Below are positions 46,317 to 55,216 of a stretch of DNA of 64,000 bases, piece after piece. This DNA is from Gammaproteobacteria bacterium. GTDB taxonomy: Bacteria > Pseudomonadota > Gammaproteobacteria > Arenicellales > Arenicellaceae. The position numbers and the translations under genes are program-made. The stretch's first letter is position 1; every line of letters starts with the position of its first letter. The DNA is taken from positions 62,001 to 126,000 of the forward strand of contig JABDKW010000044.1 of the NCBI GenBank assembly GCA_013002025.1, given 5' to 3'. The notes under the pieces were generated by a model. It was not told the origin of the DNA. It saw only the letters and a program-made list of their open reading frames with translations, and made no database searches.

Positions 46317-48319
46317 GTGCTAACCCCGAGCCGGACTATCTGCAGTGGCGGTCCGATTTATCCTTGCAAACGGTCTTTGCGGCCAGTAGCGAATACAGTT
46401 ATCCACAGCCCTACGATAAGGGACTAATTTGCCTGACCCGGTTGCATGAAGAAGGCGGTCGCGCCGCACTGGTGTATCTGCAGAATGAGCAACAGCAATT
46501 GCTCACACCGGCCGGTTATCAGGCGCAAACTCAGATTAACGAATACGGCGGTAAGCCATTCTGGCTAATGGGGCAGATGTTGATTTTTGCCAATCGGGCC
46601 GACCAGTGTTTATATTCACAAGAATTGACTGATGGCCGAGCTGGGCTGGACATGGTTACGCAACCCAAACAGCTCAGTGCTAATCAGGCTGGGCTGCAAT
46701 ATCGGTACGGCGAGCTCTGCGCTGCGAGCCATGACCTGTTGCTGAGTATTGTCGAGTGGCGTGCGGATTCCCAGCAAAGTTCACAGCAGGCAGAGCCCGC
46801 AGCGACTGAAAGTGAAGGCATGATGTTGGCCAGCCTATCGCTTGGCGGCGGGGCCGCGCTGCCGCTTGCAGTGGAGTCAGGGGCAGACTTTTATAGCAAT
46901 CTGGTGGTAGATCAAGATCGCCGGCGCCTGGCGTGGGTAGAATGGAATCATCCCGATATGCCGTGGGATGATGGCAGTCTGATGGTGGCCGAGTACTCGC
47001 TGGCAGGTGATATCGTACAGCTGCAAAACCCGCGTCGGCTTGAAAAGAAATCAGCCACCGCCTATTGCCAGTTGTATTTTGCGAGTAACGGCAAACTGTT
47101 CTTTAGTGCAGATCAAGCTGGATCTGACGCCGGATCGCCCCAAGACTATTGGAATATATACTGCCTGGATCCGGCAGCAGAGCAATTGCGGGCCACCCGG
47201 GTTACTGATCAGCGCCTGGAGTTTGGTTACCCGCATTGGCAATATGGTGATCAGCGAATTAGCGGATTTGATGGCCAGTCGATTGTGGCGATTGCAAGTG
47301 CGCCCGAGGCGGATCAACTATTCCTGATAGATCAGGATACTCTCGAGGTATCGACACTAGGTGAACGGTTCGGTCGAATTCAGTCTCTCTGTGGCAGCGG
47401 AGAGGGCAGCGTTTTCTATCAATTTTTCCCGCCCAACAACTGCCCCGCTATCATTTGTCGAGATCGATGTTCAGCGACACAGCTTGCTGGCGTTTCGACT
47501 GCGTTGTCGGGCGCCGACACTTCAATGCCACAACATATCGAATTTGTAGCACAGCAATCAACCGCCTATGGCTTCTATTATGCGCCGTGCAATTCGCACT
47601 ATCACACCCAGGGACCGCCACCGCTGCTGGTGATGGTGCACGGCGGGCCGACCGCCCGTAGCTATGGCAATTTTGATTTACAGAAACAGTTTTGGACCAC
47701 GCGCGGATTCGCAATATTTGACGTTAACCATCGCGGCAGCAGCGGCTATGGTCGACGTTTTCGAGACAGCCTGTACGGGGCTTGGGGCGAGGCTGATATT
47801 GAAGACGTGGTAGCGGGCATCAAATTTCTGGTCGATACCGGTCAGGCGGATCCCGAGCGCCTGTGTATTCGGGGCAAGAGCGCTGGCGGCTATGCTGTTT
47901 TGCGGGTGCTAACCAGCTTTGCGGAGCTGTTTAAAGCCGGTGCCTGCTACTACGGTATTGGTAATCTCGGTACTCTGGCAGAGGTGACGCACCGCTTCGA
48001 GCGCTTCTATACCGACAAACTACTTGGAGAACCCTATGACAAGCTGCTTGCCTGTCAGCCCGAAAGCCGATACTTTCAACGCTCGCCGCAAAATTATTTA
48101 CAGGACCTTCGATCTGCCATGATTTTATTTCAAGGTCTGGATGACAATGTGGTGCCACCCGCGGTGTCGCGCGAGATGGTGGCCGCCTTGTCGGCTGCAG
48201 GTGTGCCGCACGTGTATGTGGAATATGAGAATGAGGGGCATGGTTTTCGCCAAACCGAAACCAATATAGATGCCTGGCAACAAGAACTTAATTTTTATCG
48301 AGGGGTATTGGCTCAGTGA
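46313..48319 (+). CDS. S9 family (prolyl oligopeptidase-like) peptidase
   Basis: A 668-residue cytosolic peptidase with a beta-propeller-like N-terminal domain and a C-terminal alpha/beta hydrolase. The catalytic elements are GKSAGGYAVLR (Ser523), LFQGLDDNVVPP (Asp) and NEGHGFRQTE (His). The second domain starts near VMVHGGPTARSYGNFDLQKQFW. It probably cleaves short peptides or acyl-peptides. It overlaps both neighbours. Confidence 0.92.
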   Translation: MSANPEPDYLQWRSDLSLQTVFAASSEYSYPQPYDKGLICLTRLHEEGGRAALVYLQNEQQQLLTPAGYQAQTQINEYGGKPFWLMGQMLIFANRADQCLYSQELTDGRAGLDMVTQPKQLSANQAGLQYRYGELCAASHDLLLSIVEWRADSQQSSQQAEPAATESEGMMLASLSLGGGAALPLAVESGADFYSNLVVDQDRRRLAWVEWNHPDMPWDDGSLMVAEYSLAGDIVQLQNPRRLEKKSATAYCQLYFASNGKLFFSADQAGSDAGSPQDYWNIYCLDPAAEQLRATRVTDQRLEFGYPHWQYGDQRISGFDGQSIVAIASAPEADQLFLIDQDTLEVSTLGERFGRIQSLCGSGEGSVFYQFFPPNNCPAIICRDRCSATQLAGVSTALSGADTSMPQHIEFVAQQSTAYGFYYAPCNSHYHTQGPPPLLVMVHGGPTARSYGNFDLQKQFWTTRGFAIFDVNHRGSSGYGRRFRDSLYGAWGEADIEDVVAGIKFLVDTGQADPERLCIRGKSAGGYAVLRVLTSFAELFKAGACYYGIGNLGTLAEVTHRFERFYTDKLLGEPYDKLLACQPESRYFQRSPQNYLQDLRSAMILFQGLDDNVVPPAVSREMVAALSAAGVPHVYVEYENEGHGFRQTETNIDAWQQELNFYRGVLAQ

Positions 48320-48921
48320 CTCAAATGAAAGAACGCACTATTGCCATGGCCGGAGTAATGCAGTCCTGCTCTCAGGTTCAGGCACTGGCACGTACCGGGG
48401 ATTGGAATCGACCGGTCGCCGAGGTTTGTGTCCGCAGCGTATTAGTGCTGGATGCGCTTAACAGCGCCGCCGTGTATGGCGGCTTGAATGGCGTGGAGGT
48501 GGGGCTGGATATGTTGGCCAACGGCGTATTTGATTCACCTGCCATGGAAGACGTAGAGGTGGTTCAATACGCCACAGCTCTGTTGTTTTTACAACAGCAG
48601 TTATATCGCGATCAGCCGCGCTTTGAGAAATTTGCAGAGGCTATCGAACCGCTAAGCCGTCATACAGGAGACGATTTGTATGAGGCCTGTTCACGCGTCT
48701 ACCAGCAATATATTAGCGAGATGCGCCCGCAGATAATTGTGCAGGGCGAGCAGGGCCATCTGGAGCGTCCCGACGTGGCGCCCAAGATTCGCACACTATT
48801 GCTGTCTGGTTTACGCTCGGCGGTGCTGTGGCAACAAAAGGGCGGCACGCGCTGGCGGCTCTTATGGGAACGGGGCGGCTACGCTAAACAGGCGCGGCGG
48901 GTACTGGGGGCCGAGCTCTAG
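48316..48921 (+). CDS. hflD: HflD family protein
   Basis: A 201-residue protein aligning with HflD: MAGVMQSCSQVQALARTG near the start, LNSAAVYGGLNGVEVGLDML, and the conserved end VAPKIRTLLLSGLRSAVLWQQKGG. HflD influences phage-lambda lysogeny in E. coli; its normal role is unclear, and it is normally between mnmA and purB. Here it starts with GTG in the S9 stop (GTGA), separate from both partners. Confidence 0.9.
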   Translation: MTQMKERTIAMAGVMQSCSQVQALARTGDWNRPVAEVCVRSVLVLDALNSAAVYGGLNGVEVGLDMLANGVFDSPAMEDVEVVQYATALLFLQQQLYRDQPRFEKFAEAIEPLSRHTGDDLYEACSRVYQQYISEMRPQIIVQGEQGHLERPDVAPKIRTLLLSGLRSAVLWQQKGGTRWRLLWERGGYAKQARRVLGAEL

Positions 48922-49042
48922 TGCTTCGAGAGAAAATATTTTAGTTCCGGCGGCGGCGAGGTTTGTTGAGCGAATACGCCCCCATCTAATCTATACTGCA
49001 GCTCGGCAGTTCATCCCAAATTTTTAAAATCAGCGATCAAGC

Positions 49043-50326
49043 ATGAAAATCTCACTGTTGTTGACCGGCAATGAACTTATGAGTGGCGACACCATTGATT
49101 CCAACTCGGCGGTTATCGCCAAGTCATTGCGTGATTTGGCCCTGTTGCCATTTAAGAAGTTGGTGGTGGGCGATGATCTTGAATTGCTGACAGAATCCAT
49201 TCAATCACTGGCGCAAAAGTCCGATGTCCTGATCATTAACGGTGGTCTGGGACCGACCGTCGATGATCTGACCGCCGAGGCTCTGGCGGCTGCTGCTGGC
49301 GTGCCAATTGAACGTCATCCCGACGCGATGATTGAATTGGAAAAATGGGCGAGGGCGCGCGGCTTTGTACTTACCGAATCGAATCTGAAACAGGCTGACT
49401 TGCCACAGGGTTGCGAGATCATATTAAATCCGCGTGGCTCGGCGGTGGGGTTTTCCCTGATGCTGCATGACTGCCTGGTCATGTGCACCCCAGGAGTGCC
49501 CAGCGAACTGCGCCCAATGATTGAGCAGGAGTTGCTACCGCGCATCAGACAGCATGGTGCCATTACAACCACGACGCACATTAGCCGGCTGCGCATGTTT
49601 GGTATTACTGAATCCGGCTTGCAGGACACGATCAACCGAGTGTTTCCCGATTGGCCGGCCGAGGTCGAACTGGGTTTTCGGGTACAAATGCCGGTGATCG
49701 AAATTAAGATCAGCACCATCGGTGACAGTTCATTGGCGCTCAATCGGCATTGGACCGAGCGGTTTTTGGCACACTTTTCAGATTATATAATCGGCCGCGA
49801 TTCAACGCGTTTAACGCAGGCGCTTAATACGGCGCTGGCCGAACATGGCAAAGTGCTGACGTTGGCCGAGTCCTGTACCGGCGGCTTGATCGCTGCCGGA
49901 GTGACCTCTGAGCCGGGCAGCTCTGCGGTTTTCACTGCCGGCTATGTGACCTATTCAAATGCAGCGAAAATGCAAATGCTTGGTGTGTCTGAGCAAACCC
50001 TGGATCAATACGGTGCGGTAAGTGAGCAGGTGGTGCTGGAAATGGCCAGTGGCGCGCTGCAAGCCTCCGGCGCCGACATCGCTTTGGCCATATCGGGCAT
50101 TGCGGGGCCGGATGGCGGTTCACCAGACAAACCGGTCGGTACCGTATGGATGGCTTGGGGTGAAGCAGACGCCCTGCAAGCACGTAAGTTCTATTTTCCG
50201 GTGGCGCGAATTGCCTTTCAGCGCACCGCCGCCGCCATAGCCATGGATCTGCTGCGCCGCCAATTAAATAAGCTACCCACCGATGTGGATTACTTCAGTG
50301 AATTGAAAAAAACCACTCAACGATAA
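49043..50326 (+). CDS. cinA: CinA family protein (NMN amidohydrolase domain)
   Basis: A 427-residue two-domain protein. The N-terminal MoCF domain (SLLLTGNELMSGDTIDSNS, NGGLGPTVDDLTAEA) and the C-terminal CinA/PncC domain (TLAESCTGGLIAAGVTSEPGSS, AISGIAGPDGG) are both complete. The C-terminal domain deamidates nicotinamide mononucleotide in NAD recycling. Linked in some bacteria to recA, which is not nearby. Confidence 0.95.
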   Translation: MKISLLLTGNELMSGDTIDSNSAVIAKSLRDLALLPFKKLVVGDDLELLTESIQSLAQKSDVLIINGGLGPTVDDLTAEALAAAAGVPIERHPDAMIELEKWARARGFVLTESNLKQADLPQGCEIILNPRGSAVGFSLMLHDCLVMCTPGVPSELRPMIEQELLPRIRQHGAITTTTHISRLRMFGITESGLQDTINRVFPDWPAEVELGFRVQMPVIEIKISTIGDSSLALNRHWTERFLAHFSDYIIGRDSTRLTQALNTALAEHGKVLTLAESCTGGLIAAGVTSEPGSSAVFTAGYVTYSNAAKMQMLGVSEQTLDQYGAVSEQVVLEMASGALQASGADIALAISGIAGPDGGSPDKPVGTVWMAWGEADALQARKFYFPVARIAFQRTAAAIAMDLLRRQLNKLPTDVDYFSELKKTTQR

Positions 50327-50352
50327 ACAGTGAGCGGCTTGCAGGGTGCAGC

Positions 50353-51093
50353 TTAGAAAAACAGCAGTTTAATAATAAAGGCGACAACGACAATATTCAG
50401 GGTAATCTTTATCGTGCCAACGCCCTTATTAACCTGCAGGTTTGCCGCCAGCCAGGCGCCGATGGTGGTGCCCACCGCCAGCGCCAGCCCGTAACTCCAT
50501 AGCATTTCGAGTTGCGATGCAAAGACCGCCAAGGCTACCGTTGTGTAACACAGCACGATAAAGACCTTGTGGGCATTGGTGGTGATCAAATCCAATTGCA
50601 TCACGCGGTTTAACACTGGCATCAATAAGAACCCCACACCAATATGGATAAATCCGCCCCAGAATCCAATCAACACCATACAGGCATGGCCGGCAATCAG
50701 GCGCCGGCGCGTCGGATTTTCACGCGCCTGTAGCACCTCGCCCTGCGGCAGCGACATGACCACCAACACCATAATCATAATGATAGCCAGCAGTGTATTG
50801 AACTGGTCATTCGGCACGTGGGCGGCCACGTAGGAACCCACCAACGCGCCGGGAATGGTGCACAAACCCAGGCTGAGGCTCAGCCGGAAGTTAGAGAACC
50901 CGCGCCGCGCAAAGGCGATTACAGCGGAAATATTCTGCGGTAAAATCGCTATGCGATTAGTGGCGTTGGCCACTGTGCCTGGCACCCCGAGAAAAATCAT
51001 AATTGGTACAGAGAGCATCGAGCCGCCCCCCGCCATTACATTTAAAAATCCGGTAGCAATGCCAGTCGCCAGCAATAACAAGAGCTCTATCAT
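50353..51093 (-). CDS. TauE/SafE family membrane permease
   Basis: A 246-residue protein of about eight membrane segments with the paired repeats of TauE/SafE transporters (GIATGFLNVMAGGGSMLSVPIMIFLGVP and GFWGGFIHIGVGFLLMPVL). Likely exports a small anion such as sulfite or sulfoacetate; no sulfur gene is near to choose. Start at ATG 51093. Confidence 0.9.
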   Translation of the reverse strand: MIELLLLLATGIATGFLNVMAGGGSMLSVPIMIFLGVPGTVANATNRIAILPQNISAVIAFARRGFSNFRLSLSLGLCTIPGALVGSYVAAHVPNDQFNTLLAIIMIMVLVVMSLPQGEVLQARENPTRRRLIAGHACMVLIGFWGGFIHIGVGFLLMPVLNRVMQLDLITTNAHKVFIVLCYTTVALAVFASQLEMLWSYGLALAVGTTIGAWLAANLQVNKGVGTIKITLNIVVVAFIIKLLFF

Positions 51094-51151
51094 TGCGCAA
51101 TTGTAGCGAAATACGCACGGCCGGAACGGCATAAATTGATAAACTCAGCGC

Positions 51152-51955
51152 ATGTTATTGCACCATCAAATTTTCGCGCCCGAAGCTGCTGTGGTGGCCG
51201 ATCACCGGCCGCTCATAATCGTTCCCGGTCTGTTCGGTTCGATCGCCAATTGGCGCGGCATGGCATCCGCATTAGCGAGCCACTATGAAGTGGTGGTTGT
51301 GGACCAGCGCAACCACGGTCGTTCGCCGCATGCTGACAGCCAGAGTTTTGACGACATGGTCAGCGATTTGAGCGCTTTGATCGATCATCACGGCTGGTCT
51401 AGCGTGTTACTGGCCGGTCATAGTCTGGGCGGCAAGGTGGCCATGCAGTTTGCTCTGCGCTACCCCGAGCAGGTCGATAAATTACTGGTATTGGATATCG
51501 CTCCGGTGCGGTATACCCACAGTCACGCACCGTTTTTGCAACATCTGATGGCGCTGGACCTGTCGTCTCTGTCATCCCGGGCTGAGGCAGACCGCGCCTT
51601 GCAAGCGGTGATCGAAGATGCCGGCACCCGATTGTTTTTGCTGCAAAGCCTTGCCGGCAGCCTCGGCAGCTATTACTGGCGATTAAACCTATCGGTGTTA
51701 TATCAGTATATGAATGAAATGATGGATTTTCCGCCACCCGGGGCATCGACCAACTACCAGGGGCCGGCCTTGTTTATTTCTGGCGAATTATCGGACTATG
51801 TGCGTCCTGAGCATCGGCAGTTGATCCTGCGGCTGTTTCCGCATGCGAAATTTAACAGCATCGCCGATGCTGGCCATTGGCTGCATGCCGAGCAGCCTGA
51901 GGCTGTTCTGGCGGTAATGCGCAGCTTTCTTAATCATCAAGATGGTGAATTTTAG
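51152..51955 (+). CDS. Alpha/beta fold esterase, YbfF-like
   Basis: A 267-residue hydrolase with oxyanion LIIVPGLFGS, nucleophile LLAGHSLGGKVAMQFALRYP (Ser in GHSLGG), an Asp in FISGELSDYVRPEH and His in IADAGHWLHAEQP. It resembles YbfF esterases of E. coli, acting on acyl thioesters or esters. Divergent from the permease gene. Confidence 0.9.
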   Translation: MLLHHQIFAPEAAVVADHRPLIIVPGLFGSIANWRGMASALASHYEVVVVDQRNHGRSPHADSQSFDDMVSDLSALIDHHGWSSVLLAGHSLGGKVAMQFALRYPEQVDKLLVLDIAPVRYTHSHAPFLQHLMALDLSSLSSRAEADRALQAVIEDAGTRLFLLQSLAGSLGSYYWRLNLSVLYQYMNEMMDFPPPGASTNYQGPALFISGELSDYVRPEHRQLILRLFPHAKFNSIADAGHWLHAEQPEAVLAVMRSFLNHQDGEF

Positions 51956-51976
51956 GCGTCCTATTTTCCTTAAATA

Positions 51977-52543
51977 ATGAGCGATTCAGGCAATCAAACC
52001 GGGCCCGATCAGGTCAACTACGCCATGATCAGCAAAAAGCGAAAGTATGCGCTATTGATTGAAGCCCATGCCCAGGACCTCTATAAATACGCCCTATGGC
52101 TCTGTAAAGACAAGGTTATGGCCGAGGATGTGATGCAGGAGGCCTTTCTGCGCGCCTGGAAGTCACTTGATAGTTTGCGCGAGGCCAAGGCCGCCAAGGG
52201 CTGGTTATTTACTATTTTTCGGCGCGAACACGCGCGCCAGTTTGAACGCAAGCAGTTTCAGTATCGGGATGTTGAATCGATGGACACCCTCGCTGACGCG
52301 CAGATTGGCTATGATGACAGCCCGCAAGCGTTTGCGCTGCGCAATGCGCTGCGACGGTTGCCGGCAGAATATAGAGAGCCTCTCGAGTTGCAGGTGCTGG
52401 GTGGCTTTTCCTGCGAAGAGATTGCCAGCCTGTTGGATATCAGCACCAGCGCAGTGATGACTCGATTGTTTCGGGCGCGAAAAAAAATGCGGCATTATTT
52501 GGGCGTTGAGGCTGCGCCTGAATTGGGTCTGGTCAAAAAGTAA
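51977..52543 (+). CDS. ECF-type RNA polymerase sigma factor
   Basis: A 188-residue sigma-70 family factor with region 2 (YKYALWLCKDKVMAEDVMQEAFLRAWKSLD, the promoter -10 reader) and region 4 (ALRRLPAEYREPLELQVLGGFSCEEIASLLDISTSAVMTRLFRARKKM). It is paired with the membrane protein downstream, which carries the features of an anti-sigma factor. Confidence 0.93.
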   Translation: MSDSGNQTGPDQVNYAMISKKRKYALLIEAHAQDLYKYALWLCKDKVMAEDVMQEAFLRAWKSLDSLREAKAAKGWLFTIFRREHARQFERKQFQYRDVESMDTLADAQIGYDDSPQAFALRNALRRLPAEYREPLELQVLGGFSCEEIASLLDISTSAVMTRLFRARKKMRHYLGVEAAPELGLVKK

Positions 52544-52584
52544 GTGTGCTGTCGGATTATGCACAGCAGTTTGAGAGTTGAGCC

Positions 52585-53337
52585 ATGAGCGAGCAAAATC
52601 AAAATTTAGATTGTCTGGAGTTTCAGCGCCTGTGCCTGTCTGATCCTGACAATCAGCAAGCAGCGTTTGCGGAGCATGCGCACAATTGTACTCAGTGTAT
52701 GGGCTACCTCAACGAGGTAAAAGCGATGGACTCGTCTTTGCGAGACAGCCTCGATGTGCGTACACCAGGCGATTTAATAGCCCGCTTGCAGCTGCAACAG
52801 GAAATGCAGCAGACCCGTGGCCGCTGCGGTCTGTTCAAGGCGGCTGCGTTGGCCGCGCTGCTGACTGCCGGCAGCGTATTGCTGGCCGGCTGGTGGCAAG
52901 TGCAGCATTGGCAAACAGAACAGCAGGTAGAGCAGGATTATCAGCAATTACTGGCGGTGGTGGTAGAGCATGTGCAAGGGGAGGCCTTTACCCCGGTGTG
53001 GGAATTCACGAAGGCAAATCGCACCGCGAACACCTTGCTGGCCAGCTATGACGACGCCCTGCAGCTTTACCCCATGAGCAATCTACAATTCAGTCGAATT
53101 TGCCCAATGGGCGAGTATCGTGGCTTACACGCCACCCTGCAGACCGACCATGGACAAATCACCTTTGTTTACCTGCGCGGGCAGCCATTGGGCGACCTGT
53201 TGGATACCGCTTATCAAGGCTTTATTACCCGCGTAAAACCGGTAAGGGGCGGAAATCTGGTGTTGATTGCCCGCGATATGCGTGCCCTGGAGCAGGGCGC
53301 CGCGGACCTCAGTCGGGCAATGTACTGGGATATCTAA
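52585..53337 (+). CDS. Anti-sigma-like membrane protein (DUF3379)
   Basis: A 250-residue protein with an N-terminal cytosolic part carrying spaced His/Cys (HAHNCTQCMGYL, as in zinc anti-sigma domains), one membrane helix (about residues 82-103), and a periplasmic region (VVEHVQGEAFTPVWEF, FVYLRGQPLGDLLDTAYQGF). This is the DUF3379 arrangement, which is normally encoded next to an ECF sigma factor. Likely holds the sigma factor until a periplasmic signal. Stop overlaps the convergent gene. Confidence 0.85.
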   Translation: MSEQNQNLDCLEFQRLCLSDPDNQQAAFAEHAHNCTQCMGYLNEVKAMDSSLRDSLDVRTPGDLIARLQLQQEMQQTRGRCGLFKAAALAALLTAGSVLLAGWWQVQHWQTEQQVEQDYQQLLAVVVEHVQGEAFTPVWEFTKANRTANTLLASYDDALQLYPMSNLQFSRICPMGEYRGLHATLQTDHGQITFVYLRGQPLGDLLDTAYQGFITRVKPVRGGNLVLIARDMRALEQGAADLSRAMYWDI

Positions 53338-53999
53338 CCAAAGCGCTGGTCAGCCACGAAGGGGTTGCTGCGCCGCTCCTGACCGAAATCGGACATCGGC
53401 CCATGGCCTGGGATAAACCGAATGTCATCGCCAAGAGGAAACAGTCGGTCGCGGATCGAGCTGACCAGTTGATCATGATTGCCCTGCGGAAAATCTGAGC
53501 GGCCAATCGAGCCCTGAAACAGCACATCGCCCACCATGGCAAAGTTTTCTGACCGCTCAACGAAAACCACATGCCCGGGTGTGTGCCCCGGACAGTGCAC
53601 GACATCAAACAGTAACCTTCCAAGTTCAACTTGATCGCCCTGCTGGAGCCACTGATCAGGGGTAAATGGCTCACCGTCAAAGCCGAATTGAGCGCATTGT
53701 TGTGGCAACAAGTCGATCCAGAATTGGTCCGCTTTATGCGGGCCGATAATGGGTACTCCGGTGGCACGCGCCAGCTCAGCGGTGCCGCCCGCATGATCCA
53801 GGTGGGCGTGGGTGATAAGTATCTTGTCGAGTTCCAGACCCTGCTGTTCAATCACGGCCCTGATTTTTGGCAGGTCGCCACCCGGGTCGACCACCGCCGC
53901 CAGCAGCGTCTCCCGGCACCAAACCACGCTGCAGTTTTGTACGAAGGGCGTAACTGGTACCAGGGCATAGCCCAGTTTTGAGTTATCGGAGTTCGTCAC
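53334..53999 (-). CDS. Glyoxalase II-like metallo-beta-lactamase fold hydrolase
   Basis: A 221-residue YcbL-type hydrolase with the metal motif THAHLDHAGG, a second His (VVHCPGHTPGHVVFV), GDVLFQGSIGRSDFP and the final FIPGHGP. It resembles small glyoxalase II-like enzymes acting on thioesters. It begins five bases after the Sco gene and its stop codon overlaps that of the convergent DUF3379 gene. Confidence 0.93.
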   Translation of the reverse strand: MTNSDNSKLGYALVPVTPFVQNCSVVWCRETLLAAVVDPGGDLPKIRAVIEQQGLELDKILITHAHLDHAGGTAELARATGVPIIGPHKADQFWIDLLPQQCAQFGFDGEPFTPDQWLQQGDQVELGRLLFDVVHCPGHTPGHVVFVERSENFAMVGDVLFQGSIGRSDFPQGNHDQLVSSIRDRLFPLGDDIRFIPGHGPMSDFGQERRSNPFVADQRFG

Positions 54000-54004
54000 C
54001 TTCG

Positions 54005-55087
54005 TTACTCCGGCTGCGGACGAACCGCAACATTGAAGTCAAATCGCTGGCCGCTGTCGCTGATCAGGCTGATATTTGCCTGCGAGCCTTCCGCTAATAT
54101 GTCATGCGGCTGCATCAGCATCAGGTGCGTTGCCATCGGCATCAACACCGCGCGCCCGTTGGCGGGTACCAATAACGAATCGATATGCTGCATTTGTACC
54201 ACGCCATCGACCAGTTCAGTGCTGTGTAACATGCTATGGGCAAATTGCGGGCTTTCGGCAGCAACGATGGTAATGTCTTGCGCGCTGTCATTGTGCAATT
54301 CAAAGTAGGCGACCATGCTGCTGGCGGTGGGCGGGGCGGGCCGAATCCATGCGTTTGAGACGCTCAGCGCGGCGCTACTGTCGGCAATCGGCTGCGCGAC
54401 TCCATCAGGTTCTGTTTTTAGCGCGCTATTAGCTTTGTTGGCCGGTTGTTCAGAGTGATCGTCAGCGTAGTAGGTGGCCAATTTCGCAAGATCATCAATA
54501 ATCTGGTCGCGCCGCTGCGGTGCGGGTATGGCGCCGGCCCATTGCCCCTTGGGGTTGACCAGGATAAGCGCCGCCGAGTGATCGACATCGTAGTCGCGCT
54601 CATTGACCTCACCGCGGCGGGCAAACACCACGCCTGCCTGTCTTGCAAACTCGGTCAGAGTCGGCAGGTCTCCAGTGATACCGACGAACTCATCATCAAA
54701 ATAGGGCACGTATTCCGCCAGTCGTTCGACGCTGTCACGATTCGGATCGACACTCACCATCAGCACGCGATAATTACCCCATTGCCCCTTAGCCTGCATC
54801 TGCTGCTTTACCTGCGCCAGCGTTGCCAGCGTGGTTGGACAGACGTCGGGGCAATGTGTAAAGCCGAAAAACAAAATGCTCCAGTAATCGCGCAACTGTT
54901 GCGGACCAAATTCATGGCCATGGTGGTCCACCAGGCGGAACTTGGAAAACGGCCTGCTCTGCGGCAGCATAATGGTATTGGTGAACTCGGGTAGCGTTGC
55001 GGGCTTATCGCTGGCCTGCTGAACGCCGACGCCAATCGCTACTGCGGCAACAGCTACGAGCACTAGCGCTATGGTTGATTTTTGCAT
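54005..55087 (-). CDS. Sco1-type copper chaperone fused to a PCuAC domain
   Basis: A 360-residue exported fusion. Residues 6-22 form a membrane anchor or signal. Residues about 40-210 are a Sco domain with the copper-binding FTHCPDVCP (Cys79, Cys83) and a downstream His170 (DHSAA). Residues about 240-355 are a PCuAC domain with H-x10-M-x21-H-x-M (His288, Met299, His321, Met323). Both domains serve CuA assembly in cytochrome c oxidase and are usually separate proteins. Start could also be GTG 55096. Confidence 0.92.
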   Translation of the reverse strand: MQKSTIALVLVAVAAVAIGVGVQQASDKPATLPEFTNTIMLPQSRPFSKFRLVDHHGHEFGPQQLRDYWSILFFGFTHCPDVCPTTLATLAQVKQQMQAKGQWGNYRVLMVSVDPNRDSVERLAEYVPYFDDEFVGITGDLPTLTEFARQAGVVFARRGEVNERDYDVDHSAALILVNPKGQWAGAIPAPQRRDQIIDDLAKLATYYADDHSEQPANKANSALKTEPDGVAQPIADSSAALSVSNAWIRPAPPTASSMVAYFELHNDSAQDITIVAAESPQFAHSMLHSTELVDGVVQMQHIDSLLVPANGRAVLMPMATHLMLMQPHDILAEGSQANISLISDSGQRFDFNVAVRPQPE

Positions 55088-55181
55088 TTTCGCCACTATA
55101 AATTAATGAATAAGTTAGTCAATTCAGCTCGTTTCGGCTCGGGATTATAAACGATATAAACGTTACCGGAGCCCAATCCTG

Positions 55182-55211
55182 TATACTGAATCGACCAAAT
55201 CCAACCAGGAG
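55182..55211 (+). promoter_or_regulatory. Promoter -10 and ribosome-binding site of the SPFH gene
   Basis: TATACT at 55182-55187 and AGGAG at 55207-55211, six bases before the ATG at 55217. The -35 is not clear. Confidence 0.45.
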
Positions 55212-55216
55212 ATCAT

